Below are positions 1 to 9,030 of a stretch of 64,000 nt of DNA, piece after piece. The stretch is from Paradevosia shaoguanensis (GTDB lineage: Bacteria > Pseudomonadota > Alphaproteobacteria > Rhizobiales > Devosiaceae): assembly GCF_016801025.1 (NCBI RefSeq), contig NZ_CP068983.1:2479001-2543000 (forward strand), written 5' to 3'. The number at the start of each line of letters is the position of its first letter. Positions within the stretch are counted from its first letter, which is position 1. The notes under the pieces are model-generated. The model worked only from the letters and a program-made list of their open reading frames with translations, had not been told where the DNA came from and searched no databases. A program made the position numbers and the translations under genes.

Positions 1-1136
1 ACTGGACGCGGCCGTATCTCGACAAGGCGGTGGATGCGCAGCAGGAGGCGACGCGGTTTGTCGGCAACGCCGTCAACGCCATGGAGACCCTGCGCTATTT
101 CGGCGGCGACCGCTGGATGAGCGACAACTTCTCGAGCCGCGCCGGCGCCGTCCGCACGGCGTGGCGCGCCTGGGCCATCCGGCGCATCGGCTTCATCGGC
201 GGGTTCGGCCTGGCGCTGGCGACCCAGCTTGCCGTGACCTTCGCGCTCCTCATCCCGCGCTACGAGGCCGGCACGCTCAGCGTCGGCGATATCGTCCTCA
301 TCAACACCCTCATGATCCAGCTCAACCAGCCCTTCGAGATGGTGGGCTCGGCCATCAACGAGGTCGTGCGGGCCGTCTCCAATTTCCTGCCCTTCGCCCG
401 CATGTGGGCGGAGCCGGAGGAGCCCGATACCGGCCGTGGCAAGCGCCTCATGCTCGATCGAGGCAGCATCGTCTTTGCGGATGTCGGCTACAGCTACGGC
501 AATGCCGGCGCGACGGTCGGGCCGGTGAGCCTCGTCGCCGAGCGCGGCCACGTCACCTTCCTCACCGGCGAGACCGGCGCCGGCAAGTCGACGCTCTTCA
601 AGCTGGCGCTCAAGGCGCTGGAGCCCACCGAGGGCCGGATCGTCGTGGATGGCACGGACCTTGAGGAGATCAGCCGCGACGACTGGTATTCGATCATCGG
701 CGTCGTGCCGCAGGAAGTGATGCTGCTCAACGACAGCCTCCGGTCCAACATCGTTCTCGGCCGCGACTATGATCCCGAGCGGCTGCGGCTGGCGGCGCAG
801 AAGGCCTCGATCCTCGATTTCGTCGAGGGTCTGCCGGAGACATTCGAGACCAATGTCGGCGAGCGCGGACTGAAACTCTCAGGCGGCGAGCGGCAGCGCA
901 TCGCCATCGCGCGGGCGCTCTATGGCGAGCCGGAAGTGCTGTTTCTCGATGAAGCCAGCTCGGCGCTCGACGAGGCGACGGAGGCCGAAATCATGGGGGA
1001 GTTGCGCCTGCTCGCCGACAGGATGACAATTCTGGCGATCACTCATCGGAAGGCCGTAATCGGCAAGCATGACACTGTCATCGATTTGCCCGGCGGCACC
1101 AAGACCGTTGAGGCGAATGACGAAATCGAGGCTTGA
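1..1136 (+). CDS. ABC half-transporter, Atm1-like (5' partial)
   Basis: The gene enters the window from the left; the frame is open from base 3, so its start lies upstream. What remains is the end of an ABC-exporter transmembrane domain, with hydrophobic helices roughly at 180-320, and a complete nucleotide-binding domain. The NBD shows Walker A GETGAGKS, the signature LSGGERQR, Walker B VLFLDEASSALD and an H-loop histidine in AITHRK. The stretch containing ETLRYFGGD resembles the intracellular loop of Atm1/HMT1 half-transporters, which export glutathione-linked or sulfur compounds across the inner membrane as homodimers. The specific substrate cannot be read from the sequence. The next gene follows 11 bp downstream on the same strand. 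Confidence 0.85.
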   Translation, partial: WTRPYLDKAVDAQQEATRFVGNAVNAMETLRYFGGDRWMSDNFSSRAGAVRTAWRAWAIRRIGFIGGFGLALATQLAVTFALLIPRYEAGTLSVGDIVLINTLMIQLNQPFEMVGSAINEVVRAVSNFLPFARMWAEPEEPDTGRGKRLMLDRGSIVFADVGYSYGNAGATVGPVSLVAERGHVTFLTGETGAGKSTLFKLALKALEPTEGRIVVDGTDLEEISRDDWYSIIGVVPQEVMLLNDSLRSNIVLGRDYDPERLRLAAQKASILDFVEGLPETFETNVGERGLKLSGGERQRIAIARALYGEPEVLFLDEASSALDEATEAEIMGELRLLADRMTILAITHRKAVIGKHDTVIDLPGGTKTVEANDEIEA

Positions 1137-1147
1137 GAGGAAAAGAC

Positions 1148-2122
1148 ATGCAGCATCGCCGCTTGGGGAAGACCGGGTTCCAGGTTTCCGAGATCGGGCT
1201 CGGTCTCTGGCAGCTGGGAGGGGACTTCGGCCCGCTGGCGGACGATACGGCAACCGGCATCCTCGCCGAAGCCAACAGCCTCGGCGTCAATTTCTGGGAT
1301 ACGGCCGATGTCTATGGCTCGGGTCTTTCCGAAAGCCGCGTGCGCAGCTTTCCGGCCAAGGCGGGCGTCACCATTGCCACCAAGGTCGGGCGGTCGGGAA
1401 CGCTCTATCCCGACAAGTATTCCAAGCAGGCGATCAAGGACAGCCTTGCCGGTTCCGCCCGGCGGCTGGGTGTCGAGGTGCTCGATCTCGTCCAGCTCCA
1501 CACCATCCCCACCGAAGTGCTGCGGCAAGGCGACGTCTTCGGCTGGATGGACGAATTGCAGGCCGAGGGCCTCTTCCGCTTCTATGGCGCCAGCGTAGAG
1601 ACCATTGAAGAGGGCCTGATCTGCCTCGAGCATGCGGGCGTCTCGACGCTCCAGATCATCTTCAACATCTTCCGGCAGGATGCCGCCAAGGAATTGCTGC
1701 CCCGGGCACGCGATCGCGACGTGGGCATCATCGTGCGCCTGCCGCTCGCCAGCGGGTTGCTGTCGGGCAAGTTCAGCGCCCACACCCATTTCGCCGCCCA
1801 GGACCACCGCTACTACAATCGCGACGGCAAGGCCTTCAATGTCGGGGAGACCTTTTCGGGCCTGCCCTTCGAAACCGGCCTCGCGCTCGCCGACGAGCTC
1901 AAGGACCTCGTGCCGGACGGCTGGACCATGGCGCAGATGGCGCTGCGCTGGATCCTCGACTACGAGCCGATCTCGACCGTCATCGCCGGCGTCTCGCGGC
2001 CCGAGCAACTGGCCGACAATGTCGCCGCCGCCGACCGCCCGCCGCTCTCGCGTGAGGTCCATGAGCGATTGGCCGGCTGGTATATCGAACGCGTCCGCCC
2101 CCACGTGCGCGGGCAGATTTGA
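1148..2122 (+). CDS. Aldo/keto reductase
   Basis: A 324-residue NAD(P)H-dependent oxidoreductase of the AKR TIM-barrel superfamily. The catalytic tetrad is visible as Asp51 and Tyr56 (in DTADVYG), Lys79 (in ATKVG) and His118 (in VQLHTIP). The ATG at 1148 is preferred because a GAGAGGAAAAG Shine-Dalgarno-like tract precedes it and the protein then opens with the usual family start MQHRRLGKTG; an upstream TTG at 1133 is in frame but lacks this. It overlaps nothing and is followed one base after its stop by the phosphoribosyltransferase ATG, so the two are probably co-transcribed. The substrate is unknown. Confidence 0.88.
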   Translation: MQHRRLGKTGFQVSEIGLGLWQLGGDFGPLADDTATGILAEANSLGVNFWDTADVYGSGLSESRVRSFPAKAGVTIATKVGRSGTLYPDKYSKQAIKDSLAGSARRLGVEVLDLVQLHTIPTEVLRQGDVFGWMDELQAEGLFRFYGASVETIEEGLICLEHAGVSTLQIIFNIFRQDAAKELLPRARDRDVGIIVRLPLASGLLSGKFSAHTHFAAQDHRYYNRDGKAFNVGETFSGLPFETGLALADELKDLVPDGWTMAQMALRWILDYEPISTVIAGVSRPEQLADNVAAADRPPLSREVHERLAGWYIERVRPHVRGQI

Positions 2123-2123
2123 G

Positions 2124-2798
2124 ATGGCCGGCGGCGGGCACCCTTTTCGGGACCGCCGCGATGCCGGACGGCGGTTGGCCGCCGCACTCATGCGGTTCAA
2201 GTCCGCCGATCCGATCGTTCTCGCCCTGCCGCGCGGTGGGGTGCCGGTGGGCCACGAGGTCGCCGCGGCCTTGGGCGCTCCGCTCGACGTGCTCATCGTA
2301 CGCAAGATCGGCGCGCCCGGCCATGAGGAACTCGGCCTCGGCGCCCTCGTCGAGGGCGACCCGCCCCAGATCGTCCTCAACGACGAGGTCATGGCCGCCA
2401 TCTCGCCCTCGGGCGCCCATCTGGAAACCGAGCGGATGCGCCAGCTCGGCGAGATGAGCCGCCGCCGCAAGCTCTATCGCGGCGACCGCGCCCTGCCGCC
2501 GCTCGCCGGGCGCACCGTCATCCTCGTCGATGACGGCATCGCCACCGGAGGCACCGTTCGCGCCGCCCTGCGCGGTCTTGAGGCCTCGGGCGCGAAGACC
2601 GTGGTGCTGGCGGTGCCCGTCGCGCCGGCCGATGTGCTCGCCACGCTCCGGCCGTTGGCCGGGGAGGTCGTCTGCCTTGAGACACCACATCCCTTCAACT
2701 CGGTCGGGGAGCACTACCAGGAGTTCCCGCAGACGAGTGACGAAGAGGTGATTGCGCTCCTCGCCGAGCACGGCGGGGCTGGCGGAGCGGCGTCCTAG
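2124..2798 (+). CDS. Phosphoribosyltransferase family protein
   Basis: A 224-residue type I phosphoribosyltransferase-fold protein. The PRPP-binding loop is VILVDDGIATGGT, with the two acidic residues followed by the glycine/threonine-rich turn. An N-terminal hood region with ALPRGGVPVG is typical of the stand-alone bacterial PRTases of unknown substrate that often sit beside stress or transport genes. The ATG at 2124 lies one base past the stop of the aldo/keto reductase, suggesting translational coupling; the open frame extends further upstream but only as a shadow inside that gene. The nucleobase or other acceptor cannot be assigned from sequence. Confidence 0.82.
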   Translation: MAGGGHPFRDRRDAGRRLAAALMRFKSADPIVLALPRGGVPVGHEVAAALGAPLDVLIVRKIGAPGHEELGLGALVEGDPPQIVLNDEVMAAISPSGAHLETERMRQLGEMSRRRKLYRGDRALPPLAGRTVILVDDGIATGGTVRAALRGLEASGAKTVVLAVPVAPADVLATLRPLAGEVVCLETPHPFNSVGEHYQEFPQTSDEEVIALLAEHGGAGGAAS

Positions 2799-2839
2799 TC
2801 CCTACATTTCGGTTTTCGTTCGCGTTTTGAGAGCCCGCC

Positions 2840-5752
2840 ATGCTGAAGCACCATGCCTTTGAACTGCTCCAGGAGCAGACCATCCCCGAGGTCAATTCGC
2901 TGGCGCGGCTTTACCGGCACAAGAAGACCGGGGCCGAAGTGCTCTCGCTGGTCAATGACGACGAGAACAAGGTGTTCGGCGTTACCCTCAAGACGCCGCC
3001 TTCCGATTCCACCGGCGTCGCTCATATCCTCGAGCATTCCGTGCTCTGCGGCAGCCGGAAATATCCGGTCAAGAAGCCCTTCGTGGAAATGCTCAAGGGC
3101 TCGCTCCACACTTTCCTCAACGCCATGACCTACCCGGACAAGACGACCTATCCGGTGGCCAGCCAGAATCTTCGCGATTTCTACAATCTGGTGGACGTCT
3201 ACCTCGATGCCGTCTTCCACCCCCTGATTTCGGAAGACACGTTCAAGCAGGAAGGCTGGCACTACGAGATGGATGGGGGCAACGCTCCGCTCATCTACAA
3301 GGGTGTCGTCTTCAACGAGATGAAGGGCGTCTATTCCTCGCCCGAATCCGTGCTGCGCGATGTCTCGCAGCGCTCGATCTATCCGGACAACACCTATGGC
3401 GTGAGCTCGGGCGGCGATCCCAAGGCCATTCCCGATCTCACCTACCAGAACTTCAAGGCCTTCCACGAGCGCTTCTACCACCCCTCCAATACCCGCGCCT
3501 TCTTCTATGGGGACGACGATCCGGAGGAGCGGCTGAACATTCTGGACGCAGTGTTCTCCGAGTTCGACAAGGCACCGGTCACCTCGCAGGTCTCCCCGCA
3601 GAAGCGTTTTGCCGAGCCGCGTCGCGTCGAGCGCACCTATGCCTCGGGCGAACCCGAGCCGGGCAAACGCACCGGCATGGTCACGGTCAACTGGATGCTC
3701 GACGAGATCGTCGATCCCAAGGCGCGCCTCGCGCTCGACGTGCTCGAAATGGTGCTCGTCGGCACGCCCGCCGCGCCGCTACGCAAGGCCATGACCGATT
3801 CCGGCCTGGGCGAGAGCTTCGCCGGCGGTGGGTTCTCCGACGATTACCTCCAGCCCTTCGCCACCTTCGGGCTCAAGGGCATTGCCGATGCCGACCTTGC
3901 CAAGGTCGAGCCGATGATCCTCGACAACCTCAAGGCCCTTGCCGACAACGGCATCGACCCCAAGCAGATCGAGGCTTCGCTCAACACGCTCGAATTCGCC
4001 CTTCGCGAAAACAATACCGGCAGCTTCCCGCGCGGCATCTCGCTGATGCTGCGCTCGATGCGGACCTGGCTCCATGGCCACGATCCCTTGACCCCGTTGG
4101 CCTTCGAAGAAGCACTGACCAGCCTCAAGGAGGATATCGCCACCGGCCGGCCCCTCTTCGAGGACATGATCCGCACGCTCCTTATCGAGAACCAGCACCG
4201 CACGACCGTCATCCTTACCGCCGATCCCGCCCAGGGCACGCGCGACGCCAAGGCCGAGGAGGCGCGGCTGGCCGAACATCGCTCGGAGCTCGATCATGCG
4301 GGCCTTGAGGAAATCGTCGATGAAACCCGCGAGCTCAAGACGCTCCAGGAATCGCTCGATCCGCCGGAGGAACTGGCCAAGATTCCGGCGCTGCACCTCT
4401 CCGACCTGCCGCGCGAAGGCAAGACCATCCCCACCGAGGAGGATCGGGTCGCCGATACGCGCGTGCTGACGCACGATCTCGCCACCAACGGCATCCTCTA
4501 TCTCGACCTCGCCTTCGACCTCGGCGTGCTGCCGGCAGAGCTGCTGCCCTATATGCCGATCTTCTCGCGGGCCCTGATGCAGACGGGCACGAAGAACGAC
4601 GATTTCGTCTCCCTCTCCCAGCGCATCGGCCGGTCGACCGGCGGCATCTCGCCGGGCCAGATCATTTCCTCGCGCGTCGGCGGCGGCACCGCGGCCTATC
4701 TCGTGCTCCGCGGCAAGGCGGTGCCCGACAAGCTGCCGGAAATGTTCGCCATTCTCTCGGATATCATCCACACCGCCCGGCTCGACAACCACGAGCGCAT
4801 CAAGCAGATGGTGCTGGAGAACAAGGCGGGCTTCGAGGGCCGGCTGGCCGGCGCAGGCTCGGGCCTCATGGCCAGCCGCATTACCTCGGCCCTGCGCGAA
4901 AGCGATTGGGTATCCGAGCAGACGGGCGGGCTCAGCCAGCTCTTCTTCCTCCGCAAGCTCGTCGACGAGGTACAGAACGACTGGCCTGCGGTGGAAGCCA
5001 AGTTGAAGCGTATTCGCGAACTGCTGTTCGGCCGCGTCTCGGCGCTGGCCAATATCACGGCCGACGCCGCTATCTGGCAGAAAGCGCGTCCGGACCTCGA
5101 AGCCTTCCTCAAGGGTCTGCCGGCCGGCTCGGCGCGCCCGGCAGCCTGGGCACCCGAATTCTCCCCGCGCAACGAGGCCTTCACTTTCCCGGGCCAGGTC
5201 AACTACGTGGCCAAGGGCGCCAACCTTTTCGACCTCGGCTACAAGCACAACGGCTCGATCGCCGTGGTGCTGCGGCATACGCAGACCACCTATCTCTGGG
5301 ACAAGGTGCGCGTGCTCGGCGGCGCCTATGGCGCGAGCCTGGGCTACGACTTCCTCACCGGAAGTATCGCCTTCTCGTCTTATCGCGATCCGAACCTCCT
5401 CGGCACGCTCGCGGTCTATGACGCGACCTCCGCATTCCTGCGCCAGCCGCTCAGCGAGACGGAGCTCACACGCTCCATCATCGGCACGATCGGCACCATC
5501 GACCGCTATATGCTGCCCGATGCCAAGGGCTATGCAGCCATGGTCCGCATCATGACGGGAGACACCGACGAAGCCCGGCAGCGTCGGCGCGAGCAGGTGC
5601 TCGGCGCCACGACCAGGGACTTCCGCGAAGTGGCGGATTTCCTCGATGCGGTCGCCAGGTCGGGGCATGTCTCGGTGCTGGGTTCGGAAACGGCCATCGG
5701 TACGGCGAACGCCGAACGCGGCGGCTTCATGAAGGTGACGCGGGTGCTCTGA
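2840..5752 (+). CDS. M16C peptidase, presequence-protease (PreP) type
   Basis: A 970-residue metallopeptidase matching the full length of the PreP/Cym1 group of family M16C. The inverted zinc motif HILEH gives His62, Glu65 (catalytic) and His66, and the distal zinc-ligand glutamate is probably Glu160 in NEMKGVYSS. PreP enzymes are closed clamshells of four homologous domains that degrade short unstructured peptides; in mitochondria and plastids these are cleaved targeting peptides. A bacterial homologue would act on free peptides, but its compartment is unclear because no signal peptide is visible at the N-terminus (MLKHHAFELL). It is preceded by a short intergenic gap and followed by a REP-like hairpin. 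Confidence 0.9.
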   Translation: MLKHHAFELLQEQTIPEVNSLARLYRHKKTGAEVLSLVNDDENKVFGVTLKTPPSDSTGVAHILEHSVLCGSRKYPVKKPFVEMLKGSLHTFLNAMTYPDKTTYPVASQNLRDFYNLVDVYLDAVFHPLISEDTFKQEGWHYEMDGGNAPLIYKGVVFNEMKGVYSSPESVLRDVSQRSIYPDNTYGVSSGGDPKAIPDLTYQNFKAFHERFYHPSNTRAFFYGDDDPEERLNILDAVFSEFDKAPVTSQVSPQKRFAEPRRVERTYASGEPEPGKRTGMVTVNWMLDEIVDPKARLALDVLEMVLVGTPAAPLRKAMTDSGLGESFAGGGFSDDYLQPFATFGLKGIADADLAKVEPMILDNLKALADNGIDPKQIEASLNTLEFALRENNTGSFPRGISLMLRSMRTWLHGHDPLTPLAFEEALTSLKEDIATGRPLFEDMIRTLLIENQHRTTVILTADPAQGTRDAKAEEARLAEHRSELDHAGLEEIVDETRELKTLQESLDPPEELAKIPALHLSDLPREGKTIPTEEDRVADTRVLTHDLATNGILYLDLAFDLGVLPAELLPYMPIFSRALMQTGTKNDDFVSLSQRIGRSTGGISPGQIISSRVGGGTAAYLVLRGKAVPDKLPEMFAILSDIIHTARLDNHERIKQMVLENKAGFEGRLAGAGSGLMASRITSALRESDWVSEQTGGLSQLFFLRKLVDEVQNDWPAVEAKLKRIRELLFGRVSALANITADAAIWQKARPDLEAFLKGLPAGSARPAAWAPEFSPRNEAFTFPGQVNYVAKGANLFDLGYKHNGSIAVVLRHTQTTYLWDKVRVLGGAYGASLGYDFLTGSIAFSSYRDPNLLGTLAVYDATSAFLRQPLSETELTRSIIGTIGTIDRYMLPDAKGYAAMVRIMTGDTDEARQRRREQVLGATTRDFREVADFLDAVARSGHVSVLGSETAIGTANAERGGFMKVTRVL

Positions 5753-5773
5753 CACCCGCGAACGCCGCCCATC

Positions 5774-5814
5774 ACCACACTTCCCCGGGTCTTCGCCCGG
5801 GAAAGAGGTGTGGG
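5774..5814. repeat. REP-like palindromic hairpin
   Basis: In the 128-bp gap between the M16C peptidase and the exonuclease, outer arms CCACAC (5775-5780) and GTGTGG (5808-5813) enclose CCCGGG (5784-5789), a six-base loop TCTTCG and a second CCCGGG (5796-5801). There is no following T-tract. The sequence type (CCACACTTCCCCGGG...) resembles intergenic palindromes scattered through Hyphomicrobiales genomes; it may also stabilise the 3' end of the upstream mRNA. Confidence 0.55.
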
Positions 5815-5880
5815 TGGGGTAAGCTCGATGGTCTCTCCACTCATCTGAACGCGAACGCAAATTTCGCGTTAGTATGAACC

Positions 5881-6879
5881 ATGGCCAGCCCGATCCTCGA
5901 CCGCAATCTCCATATCCGCGCGATCGATACCTTCATCGATCCGACGAGCCCCAAGGCGCGGGCCATCATCACCCATGGCCATTCCGACCATGCCCGCTCC
6001 GGCCACGGCAAGGTGCTGGCCACCGCCGACACCATCGCCATCATGAAGGTGCGCTATGGCGAGGATTGCGCCGGCGCGTTCCAGGCCGTCGGTTACGGCG
6101 AAGTCATCGATATCGACGGCGTGCGCATCTCGCTTCATCCCGCCGGCCACATCCTCGGCAGCGCACAGGTGCTGATCGAGGCCGAGGGGCAGCGCGTGGT
6201 CGTCACCGGCGACTACAAGCGCCACCCCGACCGCACCGCCCAGCCCTTCGAACTCGTGCCCTGCGATCTTCTCGTCACCGAGGCCACGTTCGGACTGCCG
6301 GTCTTCCAGCACCCCGAGCCCGAAACCGAGATCGCGCGGCTCTTCAAATCCTTGAGCAACAGCCCCGACCGCACCCATGTCATCGGCTGTTACGCCCTGG
6401 GCAAGGCGCAGCGCGTCATCTCGCTGCTGCGCGTCTCGGGCTATGAGGCGCCGATCTACCTGCACGGCGCCATGGTGCGCCTGTGCGAGCTTTACGAAGA
6501 ACGCGGCATTCCGCTGGGCGAGCTCCGCCTCGCCACCGAGACGCCCAAGGCCGAACTCGAGGGCGCCATCGTCATCGCTCCACCTTCGGCGATGAAGGAT
6601 CGGTGGAGCCGGCGGCTCAGCGATCCCGTGCTCGCCTTCGCCTCGGGCTGGATGAGCATCAAGCAGCGTGCCCGCCAGAGTCTCGTCGAGCTGCCGCTGG
6701 TCATTTCCGACCATGTCGACTGGAACGAGCTGCGCCAGACCATAGCCGAAACCGGGGCGCAGACCGTCTGGGTCACCCATGGCCGCGAGGATGCGCTGGT
6801 CTATTACTGCCGGACGCAGGGGCTCAATGCCGAGCCGCTCAACATCCAGGGTTTTGAGGATAACGGGGAGGAGGAATGA
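5881..6879 (+). CDS. Ligase-associated DNA exonuclease
   Basis: A 332-residue metallo-beta-lactamase/beta-CASP-fold nuclease of the family that travels with bacterial ATP-dependent DNA ligases. The metal-binding motif is HGHSDH, with His32, His34, Asp36 and His37, and further conserved blocks are visible in HPAGHILGSAQ and TGDYKRH. The family is inferred to process DNA ends before sealing. The stop codon overlaps the ATG of the ligase gene by four bases (ATGA), so the two proteins are translationally coupled. In related genomes this pair is often joined by an Lhr-type helicase and a phosphoesterase; neither is present next to it here. Confidence 0.88.
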   Translation: MASPILDRNLHIRAIDTFIDPTSPKARAIITHGHSDHARSGHGKVLATADTIAIMKVRYGEDCAGAFQAVGYGEVIDIDGVRISLHPAGHILGSAQVLIEAEGQRVVVTGDYKRHPDRTAQPFELVPCDLLVTEATFGLPVFQHPEPETEIARLFKSLSNSPDRTHVIGCYALGKAQRVISLLRVSGYEAPIYLHGAMVRLCELYEERGIPLGELRLATETPKAELEGAIVIAPPSAMKDRWSRRLSDPVLAFASGWMSIKQRARQSLVELPLVISDHVDWNELRQTIAETGAQTVWVTHGREDALVYYCRTQGLNAEPLNIQGFEDNGEEE

Positions 6880-8453
6880 AGCGCTTCGCCCAGCTCCTCG
6901 AACTGCTCGCCCTCACTCCCTCGCGCAACCGCAAGATCGAGGCGCTGGCCGGCTATTTCCGCGAAACGCCCGACCCCGACCGCGGCTTCGCTCTAGCCGT
7001 GCTGACCGGCGCGCTGACGTTCAAGAACGTCAAGCCGGCCGTATTGCGCGAGGTCGTGCTGCGCGAGGTCGATCCCTACCTTTTCGGCCTCTCCTATGAC
7101 TATGTCGGCGATCTTGGCGAAACCATCGCCCTCATCTGGCCCCACCACGGCGGCACCGAAGACCTGCCTTCGCTCACCGACCTCATCGAGCTTTTCAACA
7201 CCACGTCGAAAAGCGAGCTACCGGCCCTAATCGCTTCGCTCCTCACCCGCGCCGAGATCAACGAGCGCTGGGCTTTGGTCAAGCTCGCCACCGGCGCGCT
7301 GCGCATCGGTATTTCGGCCCGGCTCGCCAAGACGGCCCTGGCCGAGATGAGCGGCAAGGACCTCCAGGAAATCGAGGAAGTCTGGCACGGCATCACCGCG
7401 CCCTATGCCGAACTCTTCGCCTGGCTCGACGGCAAGGCCGAGCGCCCCGATATCGACCATGCTGCCCGCTTCCATCCGCTGATGCTTTCCAACCCGATCG
7501 ACGAGGACAAGGATATCGGCAAGCTCGACCCAGCCGATTTCGCCGCCGAGTGGAAATGGGACGGCATCCGGGTGCAACTCATCATGTCGCGGGGTCGCGT
7601 CTCGCTGTTCTCGCGTACGGGCGACGATATCGCCGAGGCCTTTCCCGACATCGTCACCGAGGTGTTTGGCGAAGCCGTGCTCGACGGCGAATTGCTTGTC
7701 GGCCACGACTTCGAGCCGGCGCTCTTCAACGATCTCCAGCAGCGGCTCAACCGCAAGGTGGCGATCCAGAAACAACTGGCCGAATTCCCAGCCTTCATCC
7801 GCGTCTATGACATGCTGTTCGATGGCAGCGAGGACATTCGCGCGCTCCCCTGGAGCGAGCGGCGCCGGCATCTCGAAGACTGGTTCGCCGCCCATCCGCA
7901 AACCCGGCTCGACCTCTCCCCGGTGCTGGATTTCCAAAGCTGGGAAGAACTGGCCGAACTGCGCCGGCGTGGCGCCGACGAGCACGGCCACGAAGGCGTG
8001 ATGGTCAAGCTCCGTACCGCGCCCTACATTCCCGGCCGCCCGAAAGGCTATTGGTACAAGTGGAAGCGCGATCCCAATGTCGTGGATGCCGTGCTGATGT
8101 ATGCGCAGCGCGGACACGGCAAGCGCTCGTCCTTCTATTCGGATTTCACCTTCGGGGTGTGGAAGGGCAACGAGATCGTGCCGATCGGCAAAGCCTATTT
8201 CGGCTTCACCGACGAGGAACTGAAACAGCTCGATCGCTGGGTGCGCGCCAATACTGTGCAGTCCTTCGGGCCGGTGCGCGAGGTCAGGAAGGAACTGGTC
8301 CTCGAAATCGCCTTCGACTCGGCGCAACAATCGACCCGCCACAAATCCGGCGTCGCCCTGCGTTTCCCGCGCATCAACCGCATCCGCTGGGACAAGCCGA
8401 TGAACGAAGCCGCCACGCTCGAAGACATGATGGTCTTCGTCAATGCCAGCTAG
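6876..8453 (+). CDS. ATP-dependent DNA ligase
   Basis: A 525-residue ATP-dependent DNA ligase of the bacterial LigB/'cisplatin-resistance' group, distinct from the NAD-dependent replicative LigA. The adenylated lysine is Lys227 in motif I KWDGIR; motif III and IV regions are visible as LDGELLVG and EGVMVKL, and motif V as YWYKWKR. The N-terminal 200 residues form the alpha-helical DNA-binding domain, and the C-terminus carries the OB-fold ending in FPRINRIRWDK. Its start overlaps the exonuclease stop by four bases. The pair is inferred to repair DNA breaks or gaps. Confidence 0.92.
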   Translation: MKRFAQLLELLALTPSRNRKIEALAGYFRETPDPDRGFALAVLTGALTFKNVKPAVLREVVLREVDPYLFGLSYDYVGDLGETIALIWPHHGGTEDLPSLTDLIELFNTTSKSELPALIASLLTRAEINERWALVKLATGALRIGISARLAKTALAEMSGKDLQEIEEVWHGITAPYAELFAWLDGKAERPDIDHAARFHPLMLSNPIDEDKDIGKLDPADFAAEWKWDGIRVQLIMSRGRVSLFSRTGDDIAEAFPDIVTEVFGEAVLDGELLVGHDFEPALFNDLQQRLNRKVAIQKQLAEFPAFIRVYDMLFDGSEDIRALPWSERRRHLEDWFAAHPQTRLDLSPVLDFQSWEELAELRRRGADEHGHEGVMVKLRTAPYIPGRPKGYWYKWKRDPNVVDAVLMYAQRGHGKRSSFYSDFTFGVWKGNEIVPIGKAYFGFTDEELKQLDRWVRANTVQSFGPVREVRKELVLEIAFDSAQQSTRHKSGVALRFPRINRIRWDKPMNEAATLEDMMVFVNAS

Positions 8454-8461
8454 GACCGCCC

Positions 8462-8767
8462 ATGTCGCTCCAATCCGTCCACAAGAAGATCGTCGCTCTC
8501 GAAAAGGAAATGCAGGAGGCCGCAGCCAATCTCGATTTTGAGAAGGCGGCCGCCCTGCGCAACGAGATCGACGCGCTTTCCGGCAAGGCTCCGCGCGATG
8601 TGGACGCTGAAGACGAAGGCCCGGCCGCCACAATCGTCAGCCAGCCCCCGCCCGGCGCGATGGGCCTTGGCACGCATATCCCGGTGGCGGAGCCACCAAA
8701 GGGCTGGCGCAAGCCGAAAAAGCCGGATCCGATGACAAGCAATGTGAAGAACCGCAAGGGGCGCTAG
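8462..8767 (+). CDS. Small UvrB/UvrC-motif protein
   Basis: A 101-residue protein starting eight bases after the ligase stop. Residues 5-40 form a UVR-type helical hairpin (KIVALEKEMQEAAANLDFEKAAALRNEI), the motif by which UvrB and UvrC contact each other; the middle is acidic and the C-terminus is rich in Pro, Lys and Arg. The nuclease and helicase domains of UvrB/C are absent. Co-transcription with the ligase and exonuclease suggests a DNA-repair accessory role, but the UVR hairpin is also used in unrelated chaperone adaptors, so this is only inference. It converges with the toxin gene, with eight bases between the two stops. Confidence 0.7.
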   Translation: MSLQSVHKKIVALEKEMQEAAANLDFEKAAALRNEIDALSGKAPRDVDAEDEGPAATIVSQPPPGAMGLGTHIPVAEPPKGWRKPKKPDPMTSNVKNRKGR

Positions 8768-8775
8768 ACGCCTCG

Positions 8776-9030
8776 CTAGTAGTGTTTACGGCACTGGACT
8801 ATTTCGAGCGCGTCTTCAGCGTAGCGGTAAACGAGCCGATGCTCCTGATCGAGGCGGCGCGACCAGTATCCGGACAATTCCCCCTTTAGAGGCTCCGGTT
8901 TGCCTGTGCCTGAAAATGGGGTCCGCTGGCATTCCTTGATCAAGGCATTGAGCCGCTTCAGCAGCTTCTTGTCCTGCGCCTGCCAGTGCAGATAATCCTC
9001 CCAGCCGTCATCGGAGAAGGTGAGCTTCAC
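8776..9030 (-). CDS. Txe/YoeB-family toxin (mRNA endonuclease)
   Basis: An 84-residue RelE-superfamily protein of the YoeB/Txe group, which cleaves mRNA in the ribosomal A site. The C-terminal block GYWSRRLDQEHRLVYRY and the terminal histidine-tyrosine (CRKHY) match the catalytic surface of YoeB. I chose the GTG at 9030 because it overlaps the antitoxin stop as GTGA and gives the normal YoeB N-terminus (VKLTFSDDGWEDY); an upstream in-frame start would only add antitoxin shadow sequence. It is expressed from the antitoxin promoter and is expected to be neutralised and co-regulated by the antitoxin. Confidence 0.88.
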   Translation of the reverse strand: MKLTFSDDGWEDYLHWQAQDKKLLKRLNALIKECQRTPFSGTGKPEPLKGELSGYWSRRLDQEHRLVYRYAEDALEIVQCRKHY

